A DNA stretch of 64,000 bases from Rubinisphaera italica (GTDB lineage: Bacteria > Planctomycetota > Planctomycetia > Planctomycetales > Planctomycetaceae), in contig NZ_SJPG01000001.1 of NCBI RefSeq assembly GCF_007859715.1, forward strand, positions 62,001 to 126,000, read 5' to 3'. This document shows positions 10,895 through 21,700 of the stretch, piece by piece. Each line of letters opens with the position of its first letter. Positions within the stretch are counted from its first letter, which is position 1. The notes under the pieces are model-generated. The model saw only the letters and a list, made by a program, of their open reading frames with translations, was not told where the DNA came from and searched no databases. Made by a program: the position numbers and the translations under genes.

Positions 10895-12145
10895 TTACCG
10901 ATTGATCGCCAGTTCACGCTCCTGTTTAGTCTGATCAAGAATCGCGTGCAGCAATCGTATTTGAGAATCTGTCAGCTTCTGCTCACGCCGACTCATGGCG
11001 ATTTGTGCGGTCTGGCAAGCAGCCTCGAAGTCGACCTGATCATCCAGTTTGCCATGCCATAGCCTCGTAAAACTGGGAATATGCTTAGGACAAAGCCTCC
11101 CAGCCGGCAGGACCATCGACATCACACCAACATTCGAACCCGTATTAAATAAGGTGCCGATGGCAGTTTTGGCGTGATCTCCAATCAGGCAGCCGATTTT
11201 CTTTTCGCCGGTCGAAATAAAGTCCGTCCCCAGCGGAAATTTCACACTGGAATAATCATTCTTCAGATCACTATTGGACGTCAATGCTCCCAGATTGACC
11301 CACGGGCAGACGTAGCTGTGTCCGAGGAATCCATCGTGATATTTATTGGAATATCCCTGCATAATGCTCGCTTCGACTTCGCCCCCCACACGGCAAACTG
11401 GACCGATCGAAGTTTCCCCGCGGATGTTGGCGCGGAAGAGTTGTGTCTGCTTGCCGATGTAGCAGGGACCTTCCAACCGCGTGAACGATTGAATGATGGC
11501 TCCTTCATCCACAATGACTGGCCCGTTTTCGGCATTGATCGAAACAAACGGTTCCAGTTTTGCGGTTGGGTGTATGAAGATTTGCTTGGGATTGGATTCC
11601 CGACTGCACAATCCGGAAACATCCTGACTTTGACAGGTCAAGTTTTCGGCCAGCAATACGAAATCGAGTTGAATCATGTCTCCATTATGCTTGATGAGAT
11701 CCCAGGGAAACTGCAGATGAGGTTTTGAAACCGAGGCCGAGTCATCACTCTTGTCACACTTATGAACAATTGCTGAGAGCGTGCTGAGTTGGGAATCACC
11801 AGGGCGTCGTACAAATGCAAATGGGAAATCGTCTACTTGTTTACCGGACTCGCCCTCCCAGAAATCAAGTAGAATTCGAGGATCACCCAGCCAGGTGCCA
11901 TCGATGATAAGAGTCTCCTCTGCATCGATCCAGGCAAAATCGTTGACGGCTGCCTCCGAAAATTCTTCCTGATAGACAGTCTGCAACTCGTCCCGCACGA
12001 TCACGCCCCACTGATTGACCGGCAATGTCTCCAGCAGGCGTTGTCTCAGCGAACGAGTTCCACACAGTAGTTCAAAGACCGGACGCATCAGGGCAATCGG
12101 CGTAAATCGTGTGGCTATTGAGGGTTCGACAATTAATAGTCGCAT
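10895..12145 (-). CDS. GlmU-like bifunctional sugar nucleotidyltransferase/acetyltransferase (alternative bacterial type)
   Basis: 416 residues. The N-terminal half starts MRLLIVEPSIATRFTPIALM with RPVFELLCGTRSLRQR, the pattern of the alternative GlmU family seen in Bacteroidetes and planctomycetes, in place of the classical LAAGKGTRM. The C-terminal half is a left-handed beta-helix with hexad repeats (VIVDEGAIIQSFTRLEGPCY, IGKQTQLFRANIRG), the conserved GHSYVCPWVNLGALTSNSD and IGDHAKTAIGTLFNTGSNVG. By family it would convert glucosamine 1-phosphate to UDP-GlcNAc for envelope precursor synthesis; the first half is divergent enough that the nucleotidyl step is inferred. Lies alone, convergent with the ANL gene. 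Confidence 0.75.
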   Translation of the reverse strand: MRLLIVEPSIATRFTPIALMRPVFELLCGTRSLRQRLLETLPVNQWGVIVRDELQTVYQEEFSEAAVNDFAWIDAEETLIIDGTWLGDPRILLDFWEGESGKQVDDFPFAFVRRPGDSQLSTLSAIVHKCDKSDDSASVSKPHLQFPWDLIKHNGDMIQLDFVLLAENLTCQSQDVSGLCSRESNPKQIFIHPTAKLEPFVSINAENGPVIVDEGAIIQSFTRLEGPCYIGKQTQLFRANIRGETSIGPVCRVGGEVEASIMQGYSNKYHDGFLGHSYVCPWVNLGALTSNSDLKNDYSSVKFPLGTDFISTGEKKIGCLIGDHAKTAIGTLFNTGSNVGVMSMVLPAGRLCPKHIPSFTRLWHGKLDDQVDFEAACQTAQIAMSRREQKLTDSQIRLLHAILDQTKQERELAINR

Positions 12146-12243
12146 TTTATTATCCAGTTCAGCATGTCGATTTTTGGCTTACGACATCATAAACGGTTCT
12201 GGAGAGGCGTCCAGTATGATGTTGAGGTTGGAATATATTGAAC

Positions 12244-12286
12244 ATTCTGGGGCTGCGCTACACCCCGAACCCAGCCATCCCCCAAA
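12244..12286. repeat. Partial copy of the gccaccc-type dispersed repeat
   Basis: The stretch ggggctgcgctacaccccg followed by aacccagccatcccc resembles the right arm of the repeats at 29512-29591 and 31022-31057. Confidence 0.5.
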
Positions 12287-12299
12287 AAGAATATGAAAT

Positions 12300-12363
12300 T
12301 ACAAGCACGAAGCGCGAGTGAGTCGAAATCGATAAACACACTCGCTTGCGCTTCGTGCTTGTA
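12300..12363. repeat. Palindromic repeat (tacaagcacgaagcg family), copy 1
   Basis: Left arm tacaagcacgaagcgcgag, right arm its near-perfect reverse complement ctcgcttgcgcttcgtgctt plus gta, separated by a short AT-rich loop. The first of four full copies (others at 39818, 47695, 48897) with a single arm at 52090. All intergenic. Confidence 0.9.
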
Positions 12364-12589
12364 TGTAAATAGGTTCGTTTCCTCTCATCTCCAGTGATTT
12401 GAACCTGTTGATGCGTTGCCTGCGACCTCGTGAGTTAGTTGAGCAGGCATCGGCTTGGCGATATACTTCCTTATTCACTGCCTTAATGAAGGAAGCATGC
12501 GGTACTCCTGTGTATGGTGCCGTGCCCGGGTTTTGTTTCCGGGATTTTGAGAAAACTCTGTGTAGAAACACCAGAAAGGGGAACTCGCC

Positions 12590-13612
12590 GTGGCTGCAGT
12601 TCGTGTTGGTATTAATGGTTTTGGTCGTATCGGTCGTATTTCTTTTCGAGCCATGGCTGCTCGTCCAGAAGAATTCGACATTGTCGCAATTAACGACCTG
12701 GGCGATCCTAAAGCTCTCGCCATGCTCCTTAAATACGATTCCGTTCAGGGTCGTTATCCTGGAACTGTCGAAGTTGATGGCGATTCTCTCGTTGTCGACG
12801 GCAAGAAAATCAAGGTCATCGCTCAGCGGAATCCTGCTGAACTGCCTTGGAAAGAAATGAATATCGATGTGGCTCTGGAATCAACCGGATTCTTCACTTC
12901 GCGAGCTGGAAATGGCAAGCCCGGATACGACAGCCACCTCGAAGCGGGTGCCCGAAAAGTCGTTCTGTCTGCACCTGCCAAAGACAACGTCGACCTGACT
13001 GTTGTGATGGGTGTGAACGACGATCAGCTGACTGCCGATCACAAGTGCATCTCCAATGCGAGTTGTACAACGAACTGCCTGGCTCCAATGGCCAAGGTTC
13101 TCCAGGAAAACTTCGGGATCACCAGCGGTCTGATGACGACCATTCACGCTTACACGAACGATCAACGCGTGTCCGATCAGTATCACTCTGATCCTCACCG
13201 TGCTCGTGCTGCTGCGTTGAACATCATTCCAACTTCAACCGGAGCCGCCAAAGCTGTCGGACTGGTTCTGCCATCCGTCAAAGGCAAGTTGACTGGTATC
13301 AGCTTGCGAGTTCCTGTCCCTTCAGGAAGTGTGACCGACCTGGTTGCCGTTCTGGATAAAGAAGTGACTGCTGAAGAAATCAACAGCAAGATGAAAGAAG
13401 CTGCTGAAGGTCCTCTTAAGGGTATTCTGTACTACAACGAAGACCCGATCGTCTCCAGCGACATCGTGGGCAGCACTTACAGCAGCATCTTCGATTCCGG
13501 CTGGACGAGCGTGATCAATGGCAACATGGTCAAAGTCCTCAGCTGGTACGACAACGAATACGGCTACTCCTGCCGCACAGCCGACCTGATTGCAAAAATC
13601 GCCGGTCTGTAA
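12590..13612 (+). CDS. gap: Glyceraldehyde-3-phosphate dehydrogenase
   Basis: NAD-dependent glycolytic enzyme converting glyceraldehyde 3-phosphate to 1,3-bisphosphoglycerate in the cytoplasm. 340 residues, full length. The Rossmann motif [10 protein letters not shown] is at residues 8-17, the NAD-selecting NDL at 35-37, the catalytic SNASCTTN with Cys159, [10 protein letters not shown] and the C-terminal WYDNEYGYS are all present. Start is GTG at 12590 with AGAAAGGGG about ten bases upstream. A strong intrinsic terminator follows at 13642-13679, so it is probably transcribed alone. Confidence 0.97.
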   Translation: MAAVRVGINGFGRIGRISFRAMAARPEEFDIVAINDLGDPKALAMLLKYDSVQGRYPGTVEVDGDSLVVDGKKIKVIAQRNPAELPWKEMNIDVALESTGFFTSRAGNGKPGYDSHLEAGARKVVLSAPAKDNVDLTVVMGVNDDQLTADHKCISNASCTTNCLAPMAKVLQENFGITSGLMTTIHAYTNDQRVSDQYHSDPHRARAAALNIIPTSTGAAKAVGLVLPSVKGKLTGISLRVPVPSGSVTDLVAVLDKEVTAEEINSKMKEAAEGPLKGILYYNEDPIVSSDIVGSTYSSIFDSGWTSVINGNMVKVLSWYDNEYGYSCRTADLIAKIAGL

Positions 13613-13641
13613 TTCGCAGGCGAAGCTGACATTAGAATATC

Positions 13642-13679
13642 CGTTCCGTATAGTCATTGACTGTGCGGAACGTTTTTTT
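13642..13679 (+). terminator. Intrinsic terminator of gap
   Basis: Stem cgttccg / cggaacg (13642-13648 with 13666-13672), then a run of seven T. It lies 30 bases after the gap stop. Confidence 0.85.
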
Positions 13680-13693
13680 ATGGGATTGCAGAC

Positions 13694-14107
13694 ATGACAG
13701 AAGAAATTTCAATTGCGGATGTCGCATGGGGCAGGAAACTGCTGGTCAACAGCATCGTAAAAGTTCTCTTGATGTCTGCCCTTGTGATTTACTTTTATGT
13801 CAGTCTCCACGGGCTTGAGACATTGCCTCCCCGCATCGTCCGTTTTGTGCTGACGCTTTTGCTGATGATCTGGCTGTATCGAGGCAGCTCGGTCGCTAAA
13901 TGGTTGTGTATCGTGCTGTATGGAATTGCCGGAATTATGATGCTGGTGATGATGCCCCTCGATAACCTGTGGGCCTGCCTGATCTTGGGCTCGATGAGCT
14001 TTGTCTTCCTGGAAATGACATACCGGCTGCTTTGCTCACGTGATGTCAATGACTTTCTGCTCTGCCAGCGGACAGGGCCGATCCCGCATTATGATGAGTT
14101 TGAGTGA
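13694..14107 (+). CDS. Small four-helix membrane protein
   Basis: 137 residues, not recognised. Four hydrophobic segments can be seen (SIVKVLLMSALVIYFYVSLH, IVRFVLTLLLMIWLY, WLCIVLYGIAGIMMLVMM, LWACLILGSMSFVFLEM) followed by a polar tail DVNDFLLCQRTGPIPHYDEF. The start at 13694 is 15 bases after the gap terminator, so its promoter would have to overlap the terminator, or it depends on readthrough. Probably in one transcript with the next membrane protein, which starts 17 bases after its stop. Confidence 0.6.
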   Translation: MTEEISIADVAWGRKLLVNSIVKVLLMSALVIYFYVSLHGLETLPPRIVRFVLTLLLMIWLYRGSSVAKWLCIVLYGIAGIMMLVMMPLDNLWACLILGSMSFVFLEMTYRLLCSRDVNDFLLCQRTGPIPHYDEFE

Positions 14108-14124
14108 GTAAGGATCTTTTATTA

Positions 14125-14574
14125 ATGTCTTTTTCAATAAGGCAAAAAAACATCAACATTAAGATCGCAGTGAGTTTATGGACGATCAGTCTGTTTCTGC
14201 CATTTGTAGATCATTTTGAATTTACTTATGACGGTTTTGGATTCACCGTGATGATGATTCATGTCACGGTAACATTGCCACTGAATGAACACCGTCATTG
14301 GCTAATGATCGTGCCAATTCTGTATTTAACTCTTCATGCCATAGCCTTTGTGCTTATTTTAGTGAAAAGCGATGTTATTAAATCGAGCGTATTATTTGTG
14401 TCTGTTGTCTCAGCTGCGATGTGTTGTGGACTGATCACCCTGTCATATTTGATTGGTTATGTTATTGACGAAATCAGAATAGGATATTTAGTTTGGCTGG
14501 TTTCAATGCTGTGGATAACTATTGCAACTCAGTGGAAATCGTTGTCCAATCCAAAATTGAAGACCTCTGACTAG
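14125..14574 (+). CDS. Small membrane protein
   Basis: 149 residues from ATG at 14125, preceded by TAAGGAT about eleven bases upstream; a GTG at 14104 overlapping the previous stop is the alternative. Four hydrophobic helices (IAVSLWTISLFLPFV, MIVPILYLTLHAIAFVLILV, SVLFVSVVSAAMCCGLITLS, IGYLVWLVSMLWITIATQW). Similar in size and topology to the preceding gene, though not obviously homologous. Function unknown. Confidence 0.6.
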   Translation: MSFSIRQKNINIKIAVSLWTISLFLPFVDHFEFTYDGFGFTVMMIHVTVTLPLNEHRHWLMIVPILYLTLHAIAFVLILVKSDVIKSSVLFVSVVSAAMCCGLITLSYLIGYVIDEIRIGYLVWLVSMLWITIATQWKSLSNPKLKTSD

Positions 14575-14680
14575 CTTGAGATTTATACAAAAGCATCTTC
14601 TTAATGCACGACTTCTGGTGACTACTTCAAACAGGCGCAAGCGTCTGGCCCATCCCGTCAAAATGCAATACGAGAATTTC

Positions 14681-15061
14681 ATGCTGAAATACATCGAACT
14701 CAAGAGTGGCCAGAATGATCAGGGGCCGGCTTGGATTGCTCGTGTGAAACTTTCGAAGTCTGGTCGGACGGTGTACTTCAATGGAAAAGCGTTGAAGCGG
14801 GCTGATGGGAAAGGGATTTCCGCGAATTATTTTGATCTCGAATCGGGTGATGAGTACTGGGTTTCCGGGGTCAAGAAGAATGGAGAGGATCGTCACTGGG
14901 CGGGAGCGGGGATTGTCTGGATTGAAGCGGGAGTTGTGGCTGAGTATCTGAGAGTTATCGGTGCAGATGAAATCGACGAACGTCGGCTCAAGGTGATTGC
15001 TGATTTGCCTGAGACCGAGGTTGAAAAGTTCAGGAATCTTGAGAATACACGCCTGGCATAA
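14681..15061 (+). CDS. Small conserved soluble protein (often mislabelled DXP synthase)
   Basis: 126 residues beginning MLKYIELKSGQNDQGPAWIA. I recognise the pattern from short bacterial proteins with conserved SKSGRTVYFNGKALKRADGKG, NYFDLESGDEYWVSGVKKNG and DRHWAGAG blocks, sometimes carried in databases as 1-deoxy-xylulose-5-phosphate synthase; it has none of that enzyme's thiamine-binding motifs and is a fifth of its length, so the label should not be used. True function unknown. The frame is open 35 codons further upstream, but conservation as I remember it begins at this ATG. Confidence 0.7.
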   Translation: MLKYIELKSGQNDQGPAWIARVKLSKSGRTVYFNGKALKRADGKGISANYFDLESGDEYWVSGVKKNGEDRHWAGAGIVWIEAGVVAEYLRVIGADEIDERRLKVIADLPETEVEKFRNLENTRLA

Positions 15062-15368
15062 TGGCTGGAAGAGTTCCAAAGTAACTCAATACCTGTGCCA
15101 CGGGAATACTGCTGATTCTCGCGGAATCTGTAGCGATCCGTAAAAATACGGAATTTTGGGAAACATTCTGCAATCTGGTTGCGTCATAGGTTAAGGTAAA
15201 TCTGGCTCGATCGCGTCAAAAGTCTCTGGCAATCGCTGGGGGATTGAGCCGAGAATTGCTCTTTGAACTGAATTTTCCCGATATCGATCGATTTTTTACG
15301 GCTGATTGCACGCGCAATTGGCGGAAAATATCGATTTCTATTGCTCCAAGAAATTACTGGGGTTCTCG
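15062..15368. other. Gap upstream of the giant exported pair
   Basis: About 300 bases, presumably holding the promoter of the two-gene unit. I see no marked promoter or repeat. Confidence 0.45.
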
Positions 15369-18300
15369 ATGAATGCTCGCCTCTGTTTGAACTCTGTCCT
15401 GATTTGCTTTTCAATGCTGGCGGTGATGTTCGCCAGTCCAGCTCTAGGGCAGGATGAACCACCTGTGCCGGTGGTGGATCCTGCAGCGGTGGAAGATCCC
15501 CCAGCTGAGGCTGCCCGTCCGGTCGATCATCTGATTTACATTCCTTACGATCGATTAAGTGATGTGATTGATCGACTCAAATCGAAAGTGGTCCTTTCTT
15601 ATGAAGAGTATCTGGAACTGGTCAAGCAGGCTCAGGGGAATCAGACACCCCACAAACTGGACAACCCGGCCATTCTTTCCACCGCCAGTTATTCAGCAGT
15701 TGTGAATGGTGAAGTTGCGGAAATCACGGCTGTGTTGAAGTGCCGGGCGTTGAAAGATCGCTGGGCGTCGCTGCCGATCAGTTTTGCCGATGCCGCGGTC
15801 GGGGAAGTGTCGACCGACGGAGAAAACAAAGTACTGCTGCGGGGAACGGGTGAAGGAACTTACGAAATCCTGTTCCCGAAAGCGGGCGATTACACCATTA
15901 CAATGAAACTGCTCAAGCGGATCACGCAGTCTCCAGGTGGCCCCTCTCTCGAATTAAAAGTCCCCCCGGTCGGCATCACCACGTTTGAATTGTCGATTCC
16001 GAAATCGAATCAGAAAATCAGTATCTCGCCGCGACATATCGAAATTCCTCCGACACAGCCTGCTGCTGAGAATCGCTCGACAATTGCTGTGAGTCTGGGA
16101 GCAACAAAAAGCATTACCGCGACCTGGGTGCCGGATATGAGCGATCGTCCGGAAATGGATTTGCTGACGACGGTTTCCAATCAATTGCAAATCTCGATAG
16201 CCGACGGACTGATTCATACCGAAGCCAAACTCGAATATCGCGTGCTACGGGGAGAGTTGGATCGATTAAGAATTGCAGTGCCGAAGGAGCATCGCATTCT
16301 CGATGTCACCAGTTCTGCCCGTCTGGAAGGCTGGACCGTCGAGCAGGAAGATCGAGGGCAGATTATCAACATCAAAATGCTCTCGGCTGTCGACTCCAGT
16401 TGCACCGTCGAAATTCATACCGAACGCTCGCTGCCGGATGGTCCAATCACATTGGCCGGTATTGGAGAAGATAAAGCTGTCCATGGGGTTCACAGTCTGG
16501 ATGTGACTCGCGAACAGGGACAGATTCGTCTGACCCACGGCGATGAACTGACGGTCGTCGTCGAAGAACAGGCGGGACTGGTTCGGACGGACTTGGGAGA
16601 AAAAGGAGCCGCCCAGCTGGCTTATCGCTACTTCTCGCCGTCGTTCAGTTTTGTCGCTCGATTCGAACCGGTCCAGCCGATTCTCGATTTGAAGCACGAT
16701 AATCTCGTCATCTTCCGCGAGCAGCGAATTGAATTGACGTCTCAACTGGAATACACCATTCGTAAAGCAGGTGTCTTTCAACTGCAGTTGAAGCTGCCGG
16801 CTGACTTCGAACTGCTCGGGGTAAACTGTCCGCAGATGTCGGAGTTTCAACACGAAAAAGCCAGCAATTCTTTGACGGTCGTTCTAAAAGAGCGGACCCA
16901 GGGAACGCTTTCCATTCAGGTTCGTGGCTACATCCCTCCCCCACAGCAATACATGGAAGCCGATGCGTCCTCGCTCGATAACCTCCCGCAGATAGAGCCG
17001 GTCGGCATCCGTCAGGAAGAGGGTCGGATTATTGCGTATACGATTGAAGCGATTGAACTGGCCGCCAATGAAGATCAGGTGAAGAATGCTCAGCCGATTC
17101 CTGTGAATGGAATCCCGTATAAATCCTCGGACACTCAGGTGCGAGCAGCCTGGAAATTTCAAACCCGGCCTGTCGAAATTCCCGTTCGCATTATTCGCCG
17201 CCCGACTCGTCTGACCGCTCAAACTTACAGCACGATTCAGGTGCAGCCTTCCGGAATTCAGGTGACGGCTTATCTCGATTTCCTTGTGCAGTACGCAGGA
17301 ATCGATCAATTCCGCATCGCAGTGCCTAAAGAATTCAGCGATCAAATCGAAATTGAAATCGCCGATAAAAATTCGGTGCCTATCCAGCAAAAATCGCCTC
17401 AAGCAAGTGATGAAGAGAGTCCGTGGGTGATTTGGAATATCCAGACTCAACGACCTGTCACAGGTCGTCAACGATTCAAAATGACTTATGATCTCTCCCT
17501 GAAAACGGGCGAAGCTGGGGATGCGACCGAGGAAGAAGAGGAGTCCGCAGCCGAGCTTTCGGAATCGTTATTGATCCCCAAACCACTTGGCTGGGAACGA
17601 GGAGCAGAAGACCGAATTGATTTGACGCGCTCGACTGGTGAAATCGTCATTCAAACCGACCCGGCTTTATCGGTAGCCGTCAAGGGGATGGGTACGGGCA
17701 TCGAGCCGATTGATGTGCGGGAATTGACGATGCTGCCGCAGCAGGGGCATCAGGCGTTTCGATATCCGGTCCAATCCGATGACGATCCGATTCGCCTGGA
17801 ACTGCAGGTTTCGCGTTTTGAAGTGGCCGAGGTAGTGAGTACGGTTGTTTCGAAAATGCTCAGCGAATATGTGCTGGGAACATCGGCCGACTTGGCAGTC
17901 CGGTCTCAAATGCAAATCCAATCGAGTCAACGCCAGCGTCTCATTGTTCAATTGCCCGAGTCGGCTCAGCCGATGATGGTTCTGCTTGATGGCGAAACGC
18001 GTCAGTTACAGAAGGGGGAAAAATCGACCGAAACGGGCTGGACGAATTATGTGGTCAATGTGTCCCGCAGCAAGAACTCGGACGAGTCGTTCACACTGAC
18101 TCTGCAATATCTGATGAAGGCGAGTCCGTTATCGGAATCAACCTTGCGGGGAGCAGTTGAATTTTCTGTGCCTCGCGTGTTGAATCCCGGACAGAACTCT
18201 GCCGTCGTACAGGAAAGCCGGTGTATTGTCTGGATGCCTCGGACGTTTATTCCGATCCGCGTGAGTTCACCTTATGAACGCTGGCAGCGATATTCCCAAA

Positions 18301-18785
18301 TCTCATTCGAATATGGCGTCTCTGACGATACTTACTCTCAGGATGATCAGCATCAGTGGGCGGGTAACTCGATGGGAGCCGTCAATTTTCCAACGGAAGG
18401 CTTAGCATACACGTTTGTTGCTGTTGGTAGTGGAGAAACACTGCAGTTGACTTACTGGAATCGACATTACGTGACGGCATTGATGACGGTGCTCTTGCTG
18501 GTGCTGGCCTTCGTGCTGCTGAAAACCAGCTGGGAGAACAAGATTCTGGTCGTTCTGGCAGTCATTGCGGCTCTGGCTGCAGGTTTGCAGTTTGCTCCGG
18601 AAGTGATCAAGCAACTGGTGTACTCGGCTCGCTACGGCATTGTGTTTGTCGCGGGTATCTGGATTGTACGTGGACTGTTTCAAATTCGCTCCTGCTGTTT
18701 TCCGAAATCGGAAGAACTGACTCAACTCGATGAAACTCCGCCGGAATCGATACACGACGATCCTGCTCCGGGAGGTGATGTATGA
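15369..18785 (+). CDS. Large exported membrane-anchored beta-rich protein, single module
   Basis: 1138 residues; family not named. A signal peptide (MNARLCLNSVLICFSMLAVM, then FASPALGQ) is followed by a short proline-rich linker and the motif LIYIPYDRLSDVIDRLKSK around residue 55. Most of the chain is beta-strand-like, alternating hydrophobic and polar, with repeated phrases such as FELSIPKSNQKI, RLRIAVPKEHRILDV and FRIAVPKEFSDQIEI. The C-terminus carries about three membrane helices (ALMTVLLLVLAFVLLKTSW, ILVVLAVIAALAAGLQFAP, YGIVFVAGIWIVRGLF) and a short acidic tail, so the body should lie outside the cytoplasmic membrane. The downstream giant gene contains two further copies of the same module, and its start overlaps this stop. 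Confidence 0.8.
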   Translation: MNARLCLNSVLICFSMLAVMFASPALGQDEPPVPVVDPAAVEDPPAEAARPVDHLIYIPYDRLSDVIDRLKSKVVLSYEEYLELVKQAQGNQTPHKLDNPAILSTASYSAVVNGEVAEITAVLKCRALKDRWASLPISFADAAVGEVSTDGENKVLLRGTGEGTYEILFPKAGDYTITMKLLKRITQSPGGPSLELKVPPVGITTFELSIPKSNQKISISPRHIEIPPTQPAAENRSTIAVSLGATKSITATWVPDMSDRPEMDLLTTVSNQLQISIADGLIHTEAKLEYRVLRGELDRLRIAVPKEHRILDVTSSARLEGWTVEQEDRGQIINIKMLSAVDSSCTVEIHTERSLPDGPITLAGIGEDKAVHGVHSLDVTREQGQIRLTHGDELTVVVEEQAGLVRTDLGEKGAAQLAYRYFSPSFSFVARFEPVQPILDLKHDNLVIFREQRIELTSQLEYTIRKAGVFQLQLKLPADFELLGVNCPQMSEFQHEKASNSLTVVLKERTQGTLSIQVRGYIPPPQQYMEADASSLDNLPQIEPVGIRQEEGRIIAYTIEAIELAANEDQVKNAQPIPVNGIPYKSSDTQVRAAWKFQTRPVEIPVRIIRRPTRLTAQTYSTIQVQPSGIQVTAYLDFLVQYAGIDQFRIAVPKEFSDQIEIEIADKNSVPIQQKSPQASDEESPWVIWNIQTQRPVTGRQRFKMTYDLSLKTGEAGDATEEEEESAAELSESLLIPKPLGWERGAEDRIDLTRSTGEIVIQTDPALSVAVKGMGTGIEPIDVRELTMLPQQGHQAFRYPVQSDDDPIRLELQVSRFEVAEVVSTVVSKMLSEYVLGTSADLAVRSQMQIQSSQRQRLIVQLPESAQPMMVLLDGETRQLQKGEKSTETGWTNYVVNVSRSKNSDESFTLTLQYLMKASPLSESTLRGAVEFSVPRVLNPGQNSAVVQESRCIVWMPRTFIPIRVSSPYERWQRYSQISFEYGVSDDTYSQDDQHQWAGNSMGAVNFPTEGLAYTFVAVGSGETLQLTYWNRHYVTALMTVLLLVLAFVLLKTSWENKILVVLAVIAALAAGLQFAPEVIKQLVYSARYGIVFVAGIWIVRGLFQIRSCCFPKSEELTQLDETPPESIHDDPAPGGDV

Positions 18786-21700
18786 GAACTCAATCATCAT
18801 TCATTCCGAACGCAATCGTTAATAATCACAAGGCGGTAAAGTCGATGGCATATTCCAATAAATACACTATTGATACTGAATCGCAAAGGGTGGCGGGGGC
18901 GCTCCACGTAAGTGGAAGCCCCCGGAAGTTGACAGACTCGGGGGCTTCCCTGCGGGATCGCTCCCGCCACCCATCGATGAATTATTATCATCATGCCCTC
19001 TCAATATTTTTGTGTATGATGGCCTGCATCTGCTTGGTTGCTTCCTCTTCAGCTTCGCTCCAGGCTCAGGAAAACGCTGCGGTACCACGCAAAACGATCG
19101 ATGATCACTTTGAACGCATTTATGTCCCAGAAGGTTCGCTGGCGGAGTACTGGTCGCATGTGGAACCGGGAGTGCTGGTCGATCGGGCGACGTTTGAAAA
19201 CCTGCTTAAAAAGTCGGATGAGGTTCTCGAACCGGACAGCGATCAGCCGCATGGCATTGTGCTGGAGAATGTTGAATACAATGTCGAAATCGTTGGCGAT
19301 ACACTCAAGATTACAGCCGAGTGTCGACTGACAAAACTGAGAACCGGCTGGGCGACATTGCCTCTGCCTCTGACGGGCGTCTCGTTGTTATCAGCGACAT
19401 TTGATAACCAACCCGCTCCGCTCGGAATGCGTGGCGAACAAAAGCAGTTGACATTCCTGAGCGATTTTGTCGGCTCGAAATCTTTAACGCTCACAATGTC
19501 CGTACCAATTTCACGCGTTGGAACCGACGAACTGGCTTCAATGACATTGCTCCCCAATGTGGCCTCTTCGATGACAGTCGCCATAGCTCAGGGGAGACAT
19601 TTGCGAGTTAACGGAGCCGAAGTCGAAACCGAGCAGGACGAAGCGGTTGCCCGGACCGTGAAGATTCCAACCGGAGGCATGCGAGTGATTCAACTGCGGT
19701 GGACCGATGCATTGGGCGAATCGCTCGATGAATCGCTCGTGTTTGCTCAAACCGTGTATGCCATTGGTGTCGAGCGGGATAGTCTGGACTGGCAGACGCT
19801 GACGCAAATCGATCTGTATGGCAAACGATTTACGCGACTCGAATTCACAGTGCCGAACAGTTTGGAAATCACATCCGTCTCTGTGCCAGGCTTGCAGGCC
19901 TGGGATTTGCAGGATGATCCCGAAGATCCGAAGCGGACATTAATCACACTCACCTTCCGGGAACCGATCCCGCAGCGGGCACGCATCGAAATGCATGGCG
20001 TGCAACTGACTCAGCAGGAACGCGAATGGACGGTCGCTTCTCTCCGACTCAAAGGAGCAACAACGCATACGGGCGGGTTGGCAATTTCTGCACCTTCTCA
20101 AATTCGCATCAAGACGCTCACTCTCGATGGCATTCGACCTGCGACGCGAAGCTGGAAGCCGGTTGATGATTATACCCCTCGCGGCCCCATACAGTTTTAT
20201 GATATCTGGAATTCCGAGTTTGTTTTTCGGATTACTTCGGACGAAACCAATCGAGAAGTTCAGGCCGCGGTTTCGCATCGATTGGAAATCAGTGAAGTGA
20301 CTTCGCATCTGTCTTCGGTCTTTACGCTGCAGTCTCTGTTTGCACCTTTGTTTGAGTTGAAGGTCGATCTTCCAGCTGGCTGGACGATTGCGGATGTGCA
20401 AACTGAAGGGACTCAACTGGAGTGGCAATATCTTTCACAGGGGGAAGCGGGATCGCGGATCAGTATTCCTCTGCAGCCACCGTTACAGCCGGGACAAACG
20501 CGATCGATTTCGATTGCCGTCGATCAACCTTTCGAGGATGCTGAACTTGGTCAGCAGGCCACGACCATCGCATTACCGGAAATTCGAATTGATGACGTGA
20601 AAATTCTGGAAGGCTCGTACAGCGTCGCCGCTGATTTTCGGCTCGATGTGGTGCCGGTCGATGTGAAAGGGATGGACCCAACTCATCTGGGGACGCCGAA
20701 TGAGCGGTTTGGATATCGTTATCAGAATGCCCATATCGGTGGTGAATTTAAGATTCAACGCAAGCCGACCCGCTTCAATGCAACGCGAATGACGCTCGTC
20801 GATGCCGATGAAGACAGTGTGATGCTCTCGTATCAGGCGACACTGGAAATCAGCGGCGGAGGTCTGCGGAACCTGCGTGTCACGCTGCCGAAGAAACTCG
20901 AAACGACTGCGGAATTCGTAGCCGGAGGACCGTTTCGGATTTCGCGGCAGGAGCAGTCTACTGCAGATGACCAGACAATCTGGAATTTGACATTTGATCG
21001 GTATCTCACGGGTGTCTTACCGCTTTCACTTCAGGTTGTCATTCCCCGTGAAGGTGATGAGGGTATTGTGATTCCGGAAATCTTTTTTGAAGGAGCCGAG
21101 TTGCAGGATGATTATCTTGCGTTCCTGGCTGATGAGGATCAGTACCTCGATGTGCAGGTGCTGAACGCCAAAGGGACAGCAGTCTCTCCAGTGGACCCGG
21201 CTGACATGCCGATCGCATCTTCACAAGGGCGCAAGCGAGTCGTGGCTGGTTATCATTTAATCGAGCCGGGTGCGACTGCGACTTTATCCATCGATAAATT
21301 CGAGGCTGCACCGATTCCAACTGCCATTGGCCAACTGCTCGAAATCGAAACCGTCTGGAAGCAAAACTCTACAATGCAGCAGCAGGCTGAGCTGACGTTT
21401 GCTGCGGTCGGCGTGCAGAATCTGCTGGTCAAGTTGCCTGCAAATGCCCGTTTGTGGTCTGCTACTGTCGATAATGTTCCGGTCACTGCTCGTATAGATG
21501 GGGATGGATTTCACATTCCCGTCCCGCCGGCTCAGGGGCAAAATTATGAACGGAAACTGCGACTACTCTACACTCCAAAAGCGAACGAGAATTCTCAGAC
21601 CGGATTCGGAGTGCAGGCGATTCCTGCTCCCGAATTTGCGATTCAGGTTGGTCAGGGAGAAATTCAACCGCTGTATGTACTGGTGACGAACTGGGTAGTA

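Larger units (their letters stand above)
12146..12589. other. Divergent gap upstream of gap
   Basis: About 440 bases containing a repeat arm at 12244-12286 and the palindrome at 12300-12363. The gap promoter should lie in the remaining 220 bases; I cannot pick it reliably. Confidence 0.5.

Noticed and set aside
14681..15061. 1-deoxy-xylulose-5-phosphate synthase
   Set aside because: Small size and no thiamine-binding motif; the name is a propagated label for this small family.
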